A DNA stretch of 64,000 nucleotides from Planctomycetales bacterium (GTDB lineage Bacteria > Planctomycetota > Phycisphaerae > SM23-33), in assembly GCA_030612725.1 (NCBI GenBank), contig JAUWNJ010000008.1, forward strand, positions 60,760 to 124,759, written 5' to 3'. A program made the position numbers and the translations under genes. The notes under the pieces were generated by a model. It had not been told where the DNA came from and did no database searches. It was given only the letters and a program-made list of their open reading frames with translations. Positions 31,089-38,461 of this stretch are shown here, in pieces (the first letter of the stretch is position 1; each line of letters begins with the position of its first letter).

Positions 31089-32021
31089 ATGAACGCTTTT
31101 GGAATAATCGGGACATACATTGCCGCATCGGTCGGCACGCTGGCGATTGGACTGTTCTTCCGCTGGTTTGACCGGAAGGCGACGGCTATGGTCCAGTGGC
31201 GCAAGGGTCCGCCGTGGTATCAGCCAATCGCCGACGTGCTGAAATTGTTCTCCAAGGAGACGCTGGTTCCATCCACTGCGCGTCGGACGGGTTTCCTTAT
31301 CGCTCCGGCAATCGGATTAGCGGCTTCGGCGCTGGTGGCGGCCATATTGTGGTCAGCCGTCCTGATGCCCGGAACCGGGTTCGTCGGCGATCTCATCGTG
31401 GTGGTGTATCTCCTGCTGATTCCGCCGGTTATGACTATCTTCGGCGGTCTCGCCTCCGGCAGCCCGCAGGCCGTCGTCGGCGCAAGCAGGGAAATGAAAC
31501 TCATTCTTTCCTACGAACTGCCGTTCTTCCTGGCGTTGCTGGTGGGGGTGATTCATTCCGATTGGTCGTTGCAACTTGGTCAGGTCGGGGCTGTGCCGCT
31601 GTATAGTATTTCCGGCGCTATTGCGATGGTTCTGGCGATAATAGCGATGCAGGCGAAACTCGGGCAGGTTCCGTTCGATATAGCCGAGGCCGAGTGCGAA
31701 ATAATGTCCGGCGTGTACGCTGAATATTCAGGTCCGCCGTTGGCGATAATTTATCTCGGCAGGGCGATGATGCTTGCGGTGATGCCGCTGCTGCTGATAA
31801 CCGTCTTCTGGGGCGGGTTGACGGCTACGCCGTGGGGGATCGCCGCTTTTATCGGGAAGTATGTCCTTCTGGTTGTATTGGTAACGTTGATTCGCAACAC
31901 CAATCCGCGTTTGCGGATTGATCAGATAATGAAGTTTTTCTGGCTTGGGTTGGCGCCGCTTGGTATCGCGGCGGTGGTGATTGCGGTTATAGGCAGGGCC
32001 TGGGCAATAAAATGGCTTTGA
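31089..32021 (+). CDS. Membrane hydrogenase subunit, NuoH/EchB/HycD-like
   Basis: The 310-residue protein has about eight membrane helices. It contains RWFDRKATAMVQWRKGPPWY, PIADVLKLFSKETLVP and AKLGQVPFDIAEAECEIMSG, and later GVYAEYSGPPLAIIYLGRAM. These are the conserved NuoH-family blocks (RKG-PP, and PFDxxEAE-E), which form the ion-translocating foot of complex I and of group 4 hydrogenases. The Glu residues in FDIAEAECE are the family's key acids. Confidence 0.92.
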   Translation: MNAFGIIGTYIAASVGTLAIGLFFRWFDRKATAMVQWRKGPPWYQPIADVLKLFSKETLVPSTARRTGFLIAPAIGLAASALVAAILWSAVLMPGTGFVGDLIVVVYLLLIPPVMTIFGGLASGSPQAVVGASREMKLILSYELPFFLALLVGVIHSDWSLQLGQVGAVPLYSISGAIAMVLAIIAMQAKLGQVPFDIAEAECEIMSGVYAEYSGPPLAIIYLGRAMMLAVMPLLLITVFWGGLTATPWGIAAFIGKYVLLVVLVTLIRNTNPRLRIDQIMKFFWLGLAPLGIAAVVIAVIGRAWAIKWL

Positions 32022-32452
32022 TGAATTGGGCATTACGGAAATCGCTTTGGGTTTATCACGTCAACACCGGCGCGTGCAACAATTGCGACATTGAGGTGCT
32101 GGAGTTGCTGACGCCCAAGTATGACATTGAGCGGTTAGGGATGGTTCTGGTCGGTTCGCCCCGGCATGCCGACGTATTGGCCGTTACCGGTGCGTGCACG
32201 CGCCAGGCCCAGCCGAGGCTTCAGGAAGCCTATCGCCAGACTCCGAAACCATGTGTTGTAATGGCCATCGGCGTTTGTGCGAACGCCCAGGGCATCTTCA
32301 CCGAGGCCTATCACATGGGCGCGGGCGTGGACGTTGCGATTCGGGCGGTCGATCCGGACGCGATTATCGTTTACGTCCCCGGATGTCCGCCGAAACCAGA
32401 AGCAATGATAGCAGCAGCAGTAAAGGCGATGGAGTTGATTAAGACACTGTGA
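32012..32452 (+). CDS. [NiFe] hydrogenase small subunit, NuoB/EchC-like
   Basis: The 146-residue protein starts MALMNWALRKSLWVYHVNTG. Cluster ligands are visible in GACNNCDIEVLELLTPKYDI, VTGACTRQAQPRLQEA, AIGVCANAQGIF and VPGCPPKPEAM, the four-Cys proximal [4Fe-4S] set of NuoB-type small subunits. It overlaps the NuoH-like gene by ten bases. The intact four-helix-bundle cassette lies directly downstream, separating it from the NuoC-like gene. Confidence 0.92.
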   Translation: MALMNWALRKSLWVYHVNTGACNNCDIEVLELLTPKYDIERLGMVLVGSPRHADVLAVTGACTRQAQPRLQEAYRQTPKPCVVMAIGVCANAQGIFTEAYHMGAGVDVAIRAVDPDAIIVYVPGCPPKPEAMIAAAVKAMELIKTL

Positions 32453-32471
32453 AACGAAGAGGTTAGAAAAT

Positions 32472-32957
32472 AGAATGTCTAATGTCTAATGACCAATGTC
32501 TAATGAATGTCTAATGACTAATGTCTAAAAGAATCCCAATGACGACGGGAACAAAATGGAATATGACCTTGAGGAGAGAACAGCCCGTTTTGGCGAAGCG
32601 ATTATAGATTTTGCGAAGAGAGTGCCTAAATCTACGGTAACAGTACCCCTTATTGGTCAACTGGTAAGGTCCGGCACCAGCGTCGGGGCAAACTATTGCG
32701 AGGCAGACGACGGAGTATCGAAAAGGGATTTCAGAAACAAGATTGGTATTTGCAAGAAAGAGGCTCGTGAGACCAAGCATTGGATAAGGATGATTGTTTC
32801 GGCAGTTCCGGAATTGAAAGATGAAGCAAGACCATTATGGCAGGAAGCAAAAGAACTTCACCTGATTTTTGTTTCAATCTTCCGCAGCGCCGGAAGCGGT
32901 TAGTCATTAGATATTAGTCATTGAATAGACATTGGTCATTAGACATTAGACATTATA
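32472..32957 (+). mobile_element. Intact cassette: inverted heptamer arrays around a four-helix-bundle gene
   Basis: Left array, from about 32474: words TGTCTAATG, TCTAATG, ACCAATG, TCTAATG, AATGTCTAATG, ACTAATG and TCTAAAA. Right array, from about 32902: TAGTCATT, AGATATT, AGTCATT, GAAT, AGACATT, GGTCATT, AGACATT and AGACATT. The right words are the reverse complement of the left, so the two ends could pair as RNA or DNA and close a stem around the 348-base gene. The same left and right ends occur at the decayed copy 28806-29023. Confidence 0.8.
32556..32903 (+). CDS. Four-helix-bundle protein (23S rRNA intervening-sequence type)
   Basis: The 115-residue protein (MEYDLEERTARFGEAIIDFA, VPLIGQLVRSGTSVGANYCE, SKRDFRNKIGICKKEARETK, then ELKDEARPLWQEAKELHLIF) belongs to the S23/IVP four-helix-bundle family and is a close paralogue of 17055-17423. 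It lies inside the hydrogenase operon in the same orientation as its neighbours, between the NuoB-like and NuoC-like genes. The function is unknown. Its enclosure in inverted heptamer arrays suggests it moved or is excised as a unit. Confidence 0.85.
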   Translation: MEYDLEERTARFGEAIIDFAKRVPKSTVTVPLIGQLVRSGTSVGANYCEADDGVSKRDFRNKIGICKKEARETKHWIRMIVSAVPELKDEARPLWQEAKELHLIFVSIFRSAGSG

Positions 32958-32967
32958 GGGTATATTT

Positions 32968-33498
32968 ATGAGTGAGGTAGCCGTTGAAAATCAGACACAA
33001 GCGCCGCTGGAAGGTTATGTCGGCGAGATATTATCCGCGCTTGGCGATGCGGTGGTCGCTGTCGAGCAGTGCGACGAGCGCCGCGGGTTCGCGCGTATCG
33101 ATCCGGGCAGAACCATCGAAGTGGCCAAGAAGATGTTCGTGATGGACGGGGCGCGTTTCGCCACAGCCACCGGTATCGACGTCCGAGACGGGATTGACGT
33201 GCTGTACCACTGGGCATTCGAACCGGCCGGTGCGGTCGTTACGCTCAAAGCCCTTGCCGCCGGTCCTGATGTTACGCTCGATTCGATTGCCAACGACGTC
33301 CCGGCTGCTAACTGGATCGAGCGCGAGATGCACGACCTTCTCGGCGTCAATTTCCGCAACCACCCTGATATGCGCCGATTAATCCTCGACGATTCCTGGC
33401 CCGAAGGCGTTTATCCGCTACGGAAGGATTTCGACCAGATAAAAGACCGCCCGCCGCTGCCTGCGATTCCGCCCGCGCCGGAGGAGAACCTGATATGA
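32968..33498 (+). CDS. Hydrogenase subunit, NuoC/HycE N-terminal-like
   Basis: The 176-residue protein starts MSEVAVENQTQAPLEGYVGE. It contains WIEREMHDLLGVNFRNHPDM and RLILDDSWPEGVYPLRKDFD, the 30-kDa NuoC (EchD) signature (ER-EhyDLlGi-F-gHPdl). It is a scaffold subunit next to the large subunit in complex I and group 4 hydrogenases. Its stop overlaps the start of the large-subunit gene in an ATGA-type junction. Confidence 0.9.
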   Translation: MSEVAVENQTQAPLEGYVGEILSALGDAVVAVEQCDERRGFARIDPGRTIEVAKKMFVMDGARFATATGIDVRDGIDVLYHWAFEPAGAVVTLKALAAGPDVTLDSIANDVPAANWIEREMHDLLGVNFRNHPDMRRLILDDSWPEGVYPLRKDFDQIKDRPPLPAIPPAPEENLI

Positions 33499-34679
33499 GC
33501 CATAAATCAATGATAAGCATAGGTCCTTTCCACCCGCTCCAGGAGGAGGCGGAGTTCTTCCAACTGTACCTCGACGGCGAGAAGGTCGTCGATGTGGATG
33601 TCCGCATAAGTTACACCCATCGCGGCATCGAAAAACTCAACGAGTCCAAAACGTTCGACCAGGTTGCCTTCGTCGTCGAGCGGGTCTGCGGGATATGTTC
33701 GGCCTCTCATCCGCTGGCGTACATCCAGGCTGTCGAAGACATCGCCCACGTCAAGGTTCCCGAACGCGCCCTCTATTTGCGGACGATTGTCAACGAAATG
33801 GAGCGCATCCACTCGCACCTGCTATGGGTTGGCCTGGCGGGGCACTTCCTGGGATATAACACGGTATTCATGTGGGCGTGGAAATATCGCGAGCCGACGA
33901 TGGAGGCATTGGAAATCGCCACCGGCAGCAGGGTCAACTACGCCAACTGCAAGATCGGCGGCGTCCGGCGGGACATTACCGACGAGCACCTCAAGATGAT
34001 TGACCGGCTTGTTACCGGCACGCGGGGCGATATTGAGATGCTGACGGCTGCGGTTGTCGATGACCCGGTCCTTCACGCTCGCCTCAAGGGTGTCGGCGTC
34101 CTTTCAAAGGCGGACGCTTACGCCTACGGCGCTTGCGGACCTACCGGACGCGGGTCGGGCATGCCCATCGACGTCCGGCGCGACGATCCGTACGCAGCCT
34201 ACGACCGCATCGACTGGAATATATTCGTCGAGGAGACCGGCGACGTCTTCGCCAAGGCGAAGATTCGCCTGCTGGAGGCGCTGGAGTCGATAAAGATAAT
34301 CCACCAGGCGATCCGCGACATCCCCGGCGGTGAGATTGACGCGAAGGTCGAGAACATCCCCGCCGGCGAGGCCATCGGACACGTCGAGGCTCCGCGCGGA
34401 GAGACGTTCCATTATGTCCGCTCCGACGGGTCGAATTATCCGGTTCGGCATAAGATTCGCGCGCCGAGTTACAATAACGTTCCGACCTTCAAGGCCTCCT
34501 GCATCGGGGCCGACATTTCCGACGTCGCCATTACGCTGGCCAGCGTCGATCCGTGCTACTCGTGCACGGAGCGAATGTGCACAGCCGTCGATGCCGAAAG
34601 CGGGAAAGAAATGTTCGACTTCGCGCAACTGGTAAAACTCTCGCAGGAAAAGACAGAGCGGATACGTAAACAGGTATAA
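33495..34679 (+). CDS. [NiFe] hydrogenase large subunit, group 4
   Basis: The 394-residue protein carries both Ni-Fe ligand motifs: RVCGICSASHPLAYIQAVED (L1, CxxC) near residue 55 and DPCYSCTERMC (L2, CxxC) near residue 355. IGPFHPLQEEAEFFQLYLDG at the start and KIGGVRRDITDEHLKM also match NuoD/EchE-type subunits. The retained Cys pairs separate it from complex I NuoD, so it is a true hydrogenase. There is no long C-terminal extension after L2, although a maturation protease gene lies in the operon. Confidence 0.94.
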   Translation: MSHKSMISIGPFHPLQEEAEFFQLYLDGEKVVDVDVRISYTHRGIEKLNESKTFDQVAFVVERVCGICSASHPLAYIQAVEDIAHVKVPERALYLRTIVNEMERIHSHLLWVGLAGHFLGYNTVFMWAWKYREPTMEALEIATGSRVNYANCKIGGVRRDITDEHLKMIDRLVTGTRGDIEMLTAAVVDDPVLHARLKGVGVLSKADAYAYGACGPTGRGSGMPIDVRRDDPYAAYDRIDWNIFVEETGDVFAKAKIRLLEALESIKIIHQAIRDIPGGEIDAKVENIPAGEAIGHVEAPRGETFHYVRSDGSNYPVRHKIRAPSYNNVPTFKASCIGADISDVAITLASVDPCYSCTERMCTAVDAESGKEMFDFAQLVKLSQEKTERIRKQV

Positions 34680-34682
34680 GGC

Positions 34683-35666
34683 ATGACTGATATCCTGAAC
34701 AATCTGACGGCCAGTCCGATTTTGCAGATGGCGCTTATGATTATCGGTGCGGCAATGATTATTGTCGCCGTGTTCAGGGCGCTGGTGCAGCACAACCTCA
34801 AGCGTCTGCTGGCGATCGATGATATCAGCCAGATCGGATATGTAATCCTCGGCATCGGAACGGGCACTGCCCTTGGCGTCATGGGCGGTTTGTTCCACAT
34901 GGTCAACATCGCCATTTACGGTACGATATTGCTCCTTATCGGCAGGGTCGTCGGAAGGGCGTCAGGTTCGGATGACATTGAAAATATGGGCGGACTGGCT
35001 CGTCGATTACCGATTACTTTCGCCTGCAGCCTGATTGCAGCGGCGGCTATATCGGGTATCCCGCCGTTCAATGGCTTTGTCAGCAAGTGGTTGATATACC
35101 AGTCGCTGCTTGACCTTCGCAGCGGGATGGGCGTAGCGATGCTGGTGGTGGCGGTTTTTGGCAGCACGCTGACGCTGGCGAGTTTCGTAAAGGTCATTTA
35201 TTCGGCCTTCCTTTCACGCCCGCCTGTTAACGTTCCACAGTCGGCGATGGAGGTGAAGGAAAATTTCTGGACGGCTACGCCCATGATTATCCTGGCGATC
35301 TGTTGCGTCGCGTTGGGTCTGTATCCACAGCCGTTCATAAACAACGTGATTGCTCCGGCCATTGCGGATGCGCACCTGGGCGCGGCCGGCGGACTCGATT
35401 ACGCCGACAGGGCGATGACAACCGCTGTCGGCGGATTGTGGAATCCGTCTGTGGCGATGGGGCTAATCCTGATAGGAACAGCCTGCGGGATGATACTGTC
35501 GGGGATACTTGCGACGGGGAGGGTTCGAGTTGTCAGGCCTTTCCTTTCCGGTGAGATCGGCACAGGCCCAGACGGGACAGGCGATGATCGCTTCAGAATC
35601 AGAGGCACGGATTTCTACGAAACCCTGCATCGATTGCCTATCGTAAGGATATTAATGAAGTCCTGA
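34683..35666 (+). CDS. Half-length antiporter-like membrane subunit (NuoL/M/N C-terminal half)
   Basis: The 327-residue protein starts directly within what is the eighth helix region of full subunits: MIIVAVFRALVQHNLKRLLA then DDISQIGYVILGIG. SGIPPFNGFVSKWLIYQSLL holds the Lys of the later broken helix. Helices after that are normal, and the C-terminal tail is hydrophilic. The first six or seven helices, with the conserved Glu and Lys of the first half-channel, are absent, and no frame upstream encodes them, because the large-subunit gene ends three bases before. Whether it still translocates ions is open. Confidence 0.82.
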   Translation: MTDILNNLTASPILQMALMIIGAAMIIVAVFRALVQHNLKRLLAIDDISQIGYVILGIGTGTALGVMGGLFHMVNIAIYGTILLLIGRVVGRASGSDDIENMGGLARRLPITFACSLIAAAAISGIPPFNGFVSKWLIYQSLLDLRSGMGVAMLVVAVFGSTLTLASFVKVIYSAFLSRPPVNVPQSAMEVKENFWTATPMIILAICCVALGLYPQPFINNVIAPAIADAHLGAAGGLDYADRAMTTAVGGLWNPSVAMGLILIGTACGMILSGILATGRVRVVRPFLSGEIGTGPDGTGDDRFRIRGTDFYETLHRLPIVRILMKS

Positions 35667-35682
35667 ACGGGAGAGGCTGATT

Positions 35683-36297
35683 GTGAGAAAACCTAAACTT
35701 CGAGAATTAAAGGAGGCTATTCGAGCGGTCTTTCGCGGGCCTTATACGACGAAGTACCCCTTCGAGCCGCACGTACCGCCCGACGGGTTCCGCGGAAGGA
35801 GCGAGTTTAACGAGGACGACTGCATCGGATGTAAGGCCTGCGCGGAAGTCTGCCCCGCCCTGGCGATTGAGGTCGAAGACGACACCGCCGCCGATCCGCC
35901 CGTCCGCCGACTTACCATCCACCACGACAAGTGCATTTTCTGCGGCCATTGCGAACTGAACTGCACCGTCGAGACCGGCGTTCACCTGACAAAGACATTC
36001 GATATGGCTACCTTCGACCGCTCTGAACTGCGAAATACTATCGAGCACGAACTGGTAATCTGCGCCAGTTGCGGTGCGGTGGTTGGTACGCGAAAACACC
36101 TGCTCTGGCTGGCGGAAAAACTCGGCGCCAAGGCCTACGCCAATCCCACGCTGATAATCACAGCCGACGGGTCAATGGAACTGGCAGAACCTTTCGCTGA
36201 CGATGTGGTTGAACCGTTGGCGCGAAACGAATTGATGCGAGTGCTATGCACCGATTGCCGGCGAACCGTTGTTGTCCGCGAATTATGGGGCGAGTAA
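35683..36297 (+). CDS. Ferredoxin subunit, NuoI/HycF/EchF-like
   Basis: The 204-residue protein starts MRKPKLRELKEAIRAVFRGP. It carries two [4Fe-4S] motifs, CIGCKACAEVCPALAIEV and CIFCGHCELNCTVETGV, as in NuoI. A C-terminal extension of about 90 residues ends with CASCGAVVG and LCTDCRRTVVV; these are two extra CxxC pairs that may bind another cluster or zinc. It links the large/small subunits to the electron donor side. Confidence 0.88.
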   Translation: MRKPKLRELKEAIRAVFRGPYTTKYPFEPHVPPDGFRGRSEFNEDDCIGCKACAEVCPALAIEVEDDTAADPPVRRLTIHHDKCIFCGHCELNCTVETGVHLTKTFDMATFDRSELRNTIEHELVICASCGAVVGTRKHLLWLAEKLGAKAYANPTLIITADGSMELAEPFADDVVEPLARNELMRVLCTDCRRTVVVRELWGE

Positions 36298-36298
36298 A

Positions 36299-36386
36299 AG
36301 AAAGATAGCGGGATTTCAGGGATCGAAATAAAATAAAACAAAATAAAATCCTTATAATCCTGTAATCCCGCTATTCTTTCTGTTGT
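36299..36386. repeat. 22-bp imperfect inverted repeat after the hydrogenase genes
   Basis: AGAAAGATAGCGGGATTTCAGG at the left and CCTGTAATCCCGCTATTC at the right are complementary, with an AT-rich loop of about 35 bases (AAATAAAATAAAACAAAATA). It could be a bidirectional terminator or a folded repeat element. It separates the ferredoxin gene from the protease gene, which is still on the same strand. Confidence 0.7.
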
Positions 36387-36412
36387 AAAAGGTCGGAATT
36401 TCGAGGTTCACA

Positions 36413-36988
36413 ATGTCCATGAATTATAAAACCCAGTGCAGTTTGCGTGAGGATATTAAACAGACGGTCAAAAATCTGTCCGCCAGTCACGACCATGGCC
36501 TCGGCATCGATACGGTCGAGCATCTGGCCAAACATATCGCCGAGTTTCTGACACCGGCCAGCGTGATTATTTGCGTCGGTAATGAGATGTCCGGCGACGA
36601 CGGGGCTGGGCCTATGGTGGCGGGGCGAATCGACGGGAAGGTGCGATGGAAGGTGTTCAACGTCCAGACTGTCCCGGAAAGTTTCCTGATGAAGATAGTC
36701 GCCACCAAGCCGGACACCGTGCTGATCGTCGATGCGTTGAATTTCGACGCCAAGCCCGGCGCAGTGGAATTGTTTTCGTCGGATTCGCTGACGGGACAGG
36801 GTCCCAGCACTCACGGGCCTGCGCCGATTGCGTTTCTGGACGTGCTCAATATGTTCCATCCCTGCCGGCGCGTCGTGCTGGGCATCCAGCCAATATGTGT
36901 GGACTTCGGTTCGGAAATGACGCCGGAAATCGCAAAAGCGGTGGATTTCGTCTGCGAAGCATTTGTCCATGCGAGCAATTCTGTTTAG
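36413..36988 (+). CDS. hycI: Hydrogenase maturation protease
   Basis: The 191-residue protein contains VIICVGNEMSGDDGAGPMVA (the GNxxxxDDGxGP nickel-binding core with its Asp) near residue 40, IVDALNFDAKPGAVELF (second Asp) and a conserved His in GPSTHGPAPIAF, then RRVVLGIQPICVDFGSEMTP. These are the HycI/HyaD-type endopeptidase signatures for clipping the large-subunit C-terminus. The large subunit here seems to end soon after its L2 motif, so its exact processing site is unclear. The stop overlaps the convergent phosphohexomutase stop. Confidence 0.9.
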   Translation: MSMNYKTQCSLREDIKQTVKNLSASHDHGLGIDTVEHLAKHIAEFLTPASVIICVGNEMSGDDGAGPMVAGRIDGKVRWKVFNVQTVPESFLMKIVATKPDTVLIVDALNFDAKPGAVELFSSDSLTGQGPSTHGPAPIAFLDVLNMFHPCRRVVLGIQPICVDFGSEMTPEIAKAVDFVCEAFVHASNSV

Positions 36989-38358
36989 CCGTCGTCGGTA
37001 CGGTGATGTAAAACTTCTTCCGCGATTTTTCGCACTTCTCCAGCGATTTTACCGGCGGCATCCGCATCGCGGGCCTCGGTTATTATCCGCATTATCGGCT
37101 CGGTATTTGACGCCCGCACGTGAAGCCAGCCTTCGGGTAAATCCACACGCAGACCGTCGGCGTCGTTGATTTTCGCATCAGTCCGACCGGCGAACGCTTC
37201 GCGCACTGCCGACAATATCTTCTCAGCCGCTGCCTGCGGGCAGGGAAACTTGGCTTTGTGCATCTCGTACTTCGGCAGGTTCGCGACCAGTTCGCTTACG
37301 GCTTTACCCGTCTCAGCCAGGTAGTTCAGCATCAGCGCGATTCCGGTGAAACTGTCTCGCACCAGCACCACTCGCGGGTCTATCACGCCGCCGTTGCCCT
37401 CGCCGCCGAAGACGCAATTATATTGCTTCATCGCAGAGGCTACATTGGCTTCGCCGACGGGCGTCCGGTGGAGTTTCACACCGGCTGATGCGGCTACGTC
37501 GTCCATCATCCGCGAGGTCGAAAGATTCGTCGCAAGGTCGCCTTTCTGCTGCTTGAGCACAAACGCCGCCGCCAGCGCAAGCGTGTATTCCTCGCCGATG
37601 AACTCGCCGTTTTCATCCACGATGACAAGTCGGTCGGCGTCTGGGTCCTGTGCGAAGCCCACGTCGGCTTGGTGCTCCCGAACGGCTTTGCACAGACCGG
37701 CGAGATTCTCGGCAATCGGTTCGGGCTTGTGCGCGAAATCGCCTGTCGGTTCGGAGTTTATATGGACTAATTCACATCCAAGTTTATTAAGCAGCAGGGG
37801 GGTCCCCACGCAGCCTGCTCCGTTTATACTGTCGAGGACGACCTTGAATTTCCGCGACGCAATGGCATCGGCGTCGATGATGCCGCAGACGGTTTCGATG
37901 TGAATGTTGTGGGTTTGGCCATTTTGCGTAATTGTTCCGGGCTTCTCGGACGTGGTGAATTCTCCGATTTTCCAAATGTTTTTCAGTTGCTCTGCCTGGT
38001 CGGCAGGTAAGTTCAGGCCGTCGGGCGTCATAAACTTGATACCGTTGTACGGCGAGGGATTATGGCTGGCGGTTATGACGATTCCGCCGCTTGCGGAAAG
38101 ATGTTTTATCATCATCGCCACTCCCGGCGTGGAGACGATGCCCAGGTCCACGACATCGACGCCTCCGGCGTTTAGCCCGGCGATGACGGCATCGCGTATC
38201 ATCGGCCCGGACGGACGGGTATCGCGCCCCAGGGCGATTGTCGCACCTTTCGGCAGCATCACAGCAAACGCCCGACCAAATTGTTCAGCCACATCGGCTG
38301 TCAAAGTCTCGCCGACGATACCACGCACACCGCTGACACCTACCATCAATCTGCTCAT
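36985..38358 (-). CDS. Phosphoglucosamine/phosphomannomutase
   Basis: The start at 38358 (MSRLMVGVSGVRGIVGETLT) has GGAGA upstream, giving 457 residues. GIVITASHNPSPYNGIKFMT holds the phospho-Ser, DPDADRLVIVDENGEFIGEE the Mg-binding DxDxD loop, GGEGNGGVIDPRVVLVRDS the sugar-binding loop, and LHVRASNTEPIMRIITEA the phosphate loop. It belongs to the alpha-D-phosphohexomutase family. GlmM-type and ManB-type proteins cannot be separated confidently by eye. A mannose-1-phosphate guanylyltransferase lies 13 kb away. Confidence 0.92.
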   Translation of the reverse strand: MSRLMVGVSGVRGIVGETLTADVAEQFGRAFAVMLPKGATIALGRDTRPSGPMIRDAVIAGLNAGGVDVVDLGIVSTPGVAMMIKHLSASGGIVITASHNPSPYNGIKFMTPDGLNLPADQAEQLKNIWKIGEFTTSEKPGTITQNGQTHNIHIETVCGIIDADAIASRKFKVVLDSINGAGCVGTPLLLNKLGCELVHINSEPTGDFAHKPEPIAENLAGLCKAVREHQADVGFAQDPDADRLVIVDENGEFIGEEYTLALAAAFVLKQQKGDLATNLSTSRMMDDVAASAGVKLHRTPVGEANVASAMKQYNCVFGGEGNGGVIDPRVVLVRDSFTGIALMLNYLAETGKAVSELVANLPKYEMHKAKFPCPQAAAEKILSAVREAFAGRTDAKINDADGLRVDLPEGWLHVRASNTEPIMRIITEARDADAAGKIAGEVRKIAEEVLHHRTDDG

Positions 38359-38461
38359 CTGTATTTGTCTCCATGCGGGTGCCGTGGCCGCGGTGTTTGC
38401 GGCCACGTTAAAGCCGACTTAAGACAAACGTGGTCGCAAACGCAGCGACCACGCCACCCAT

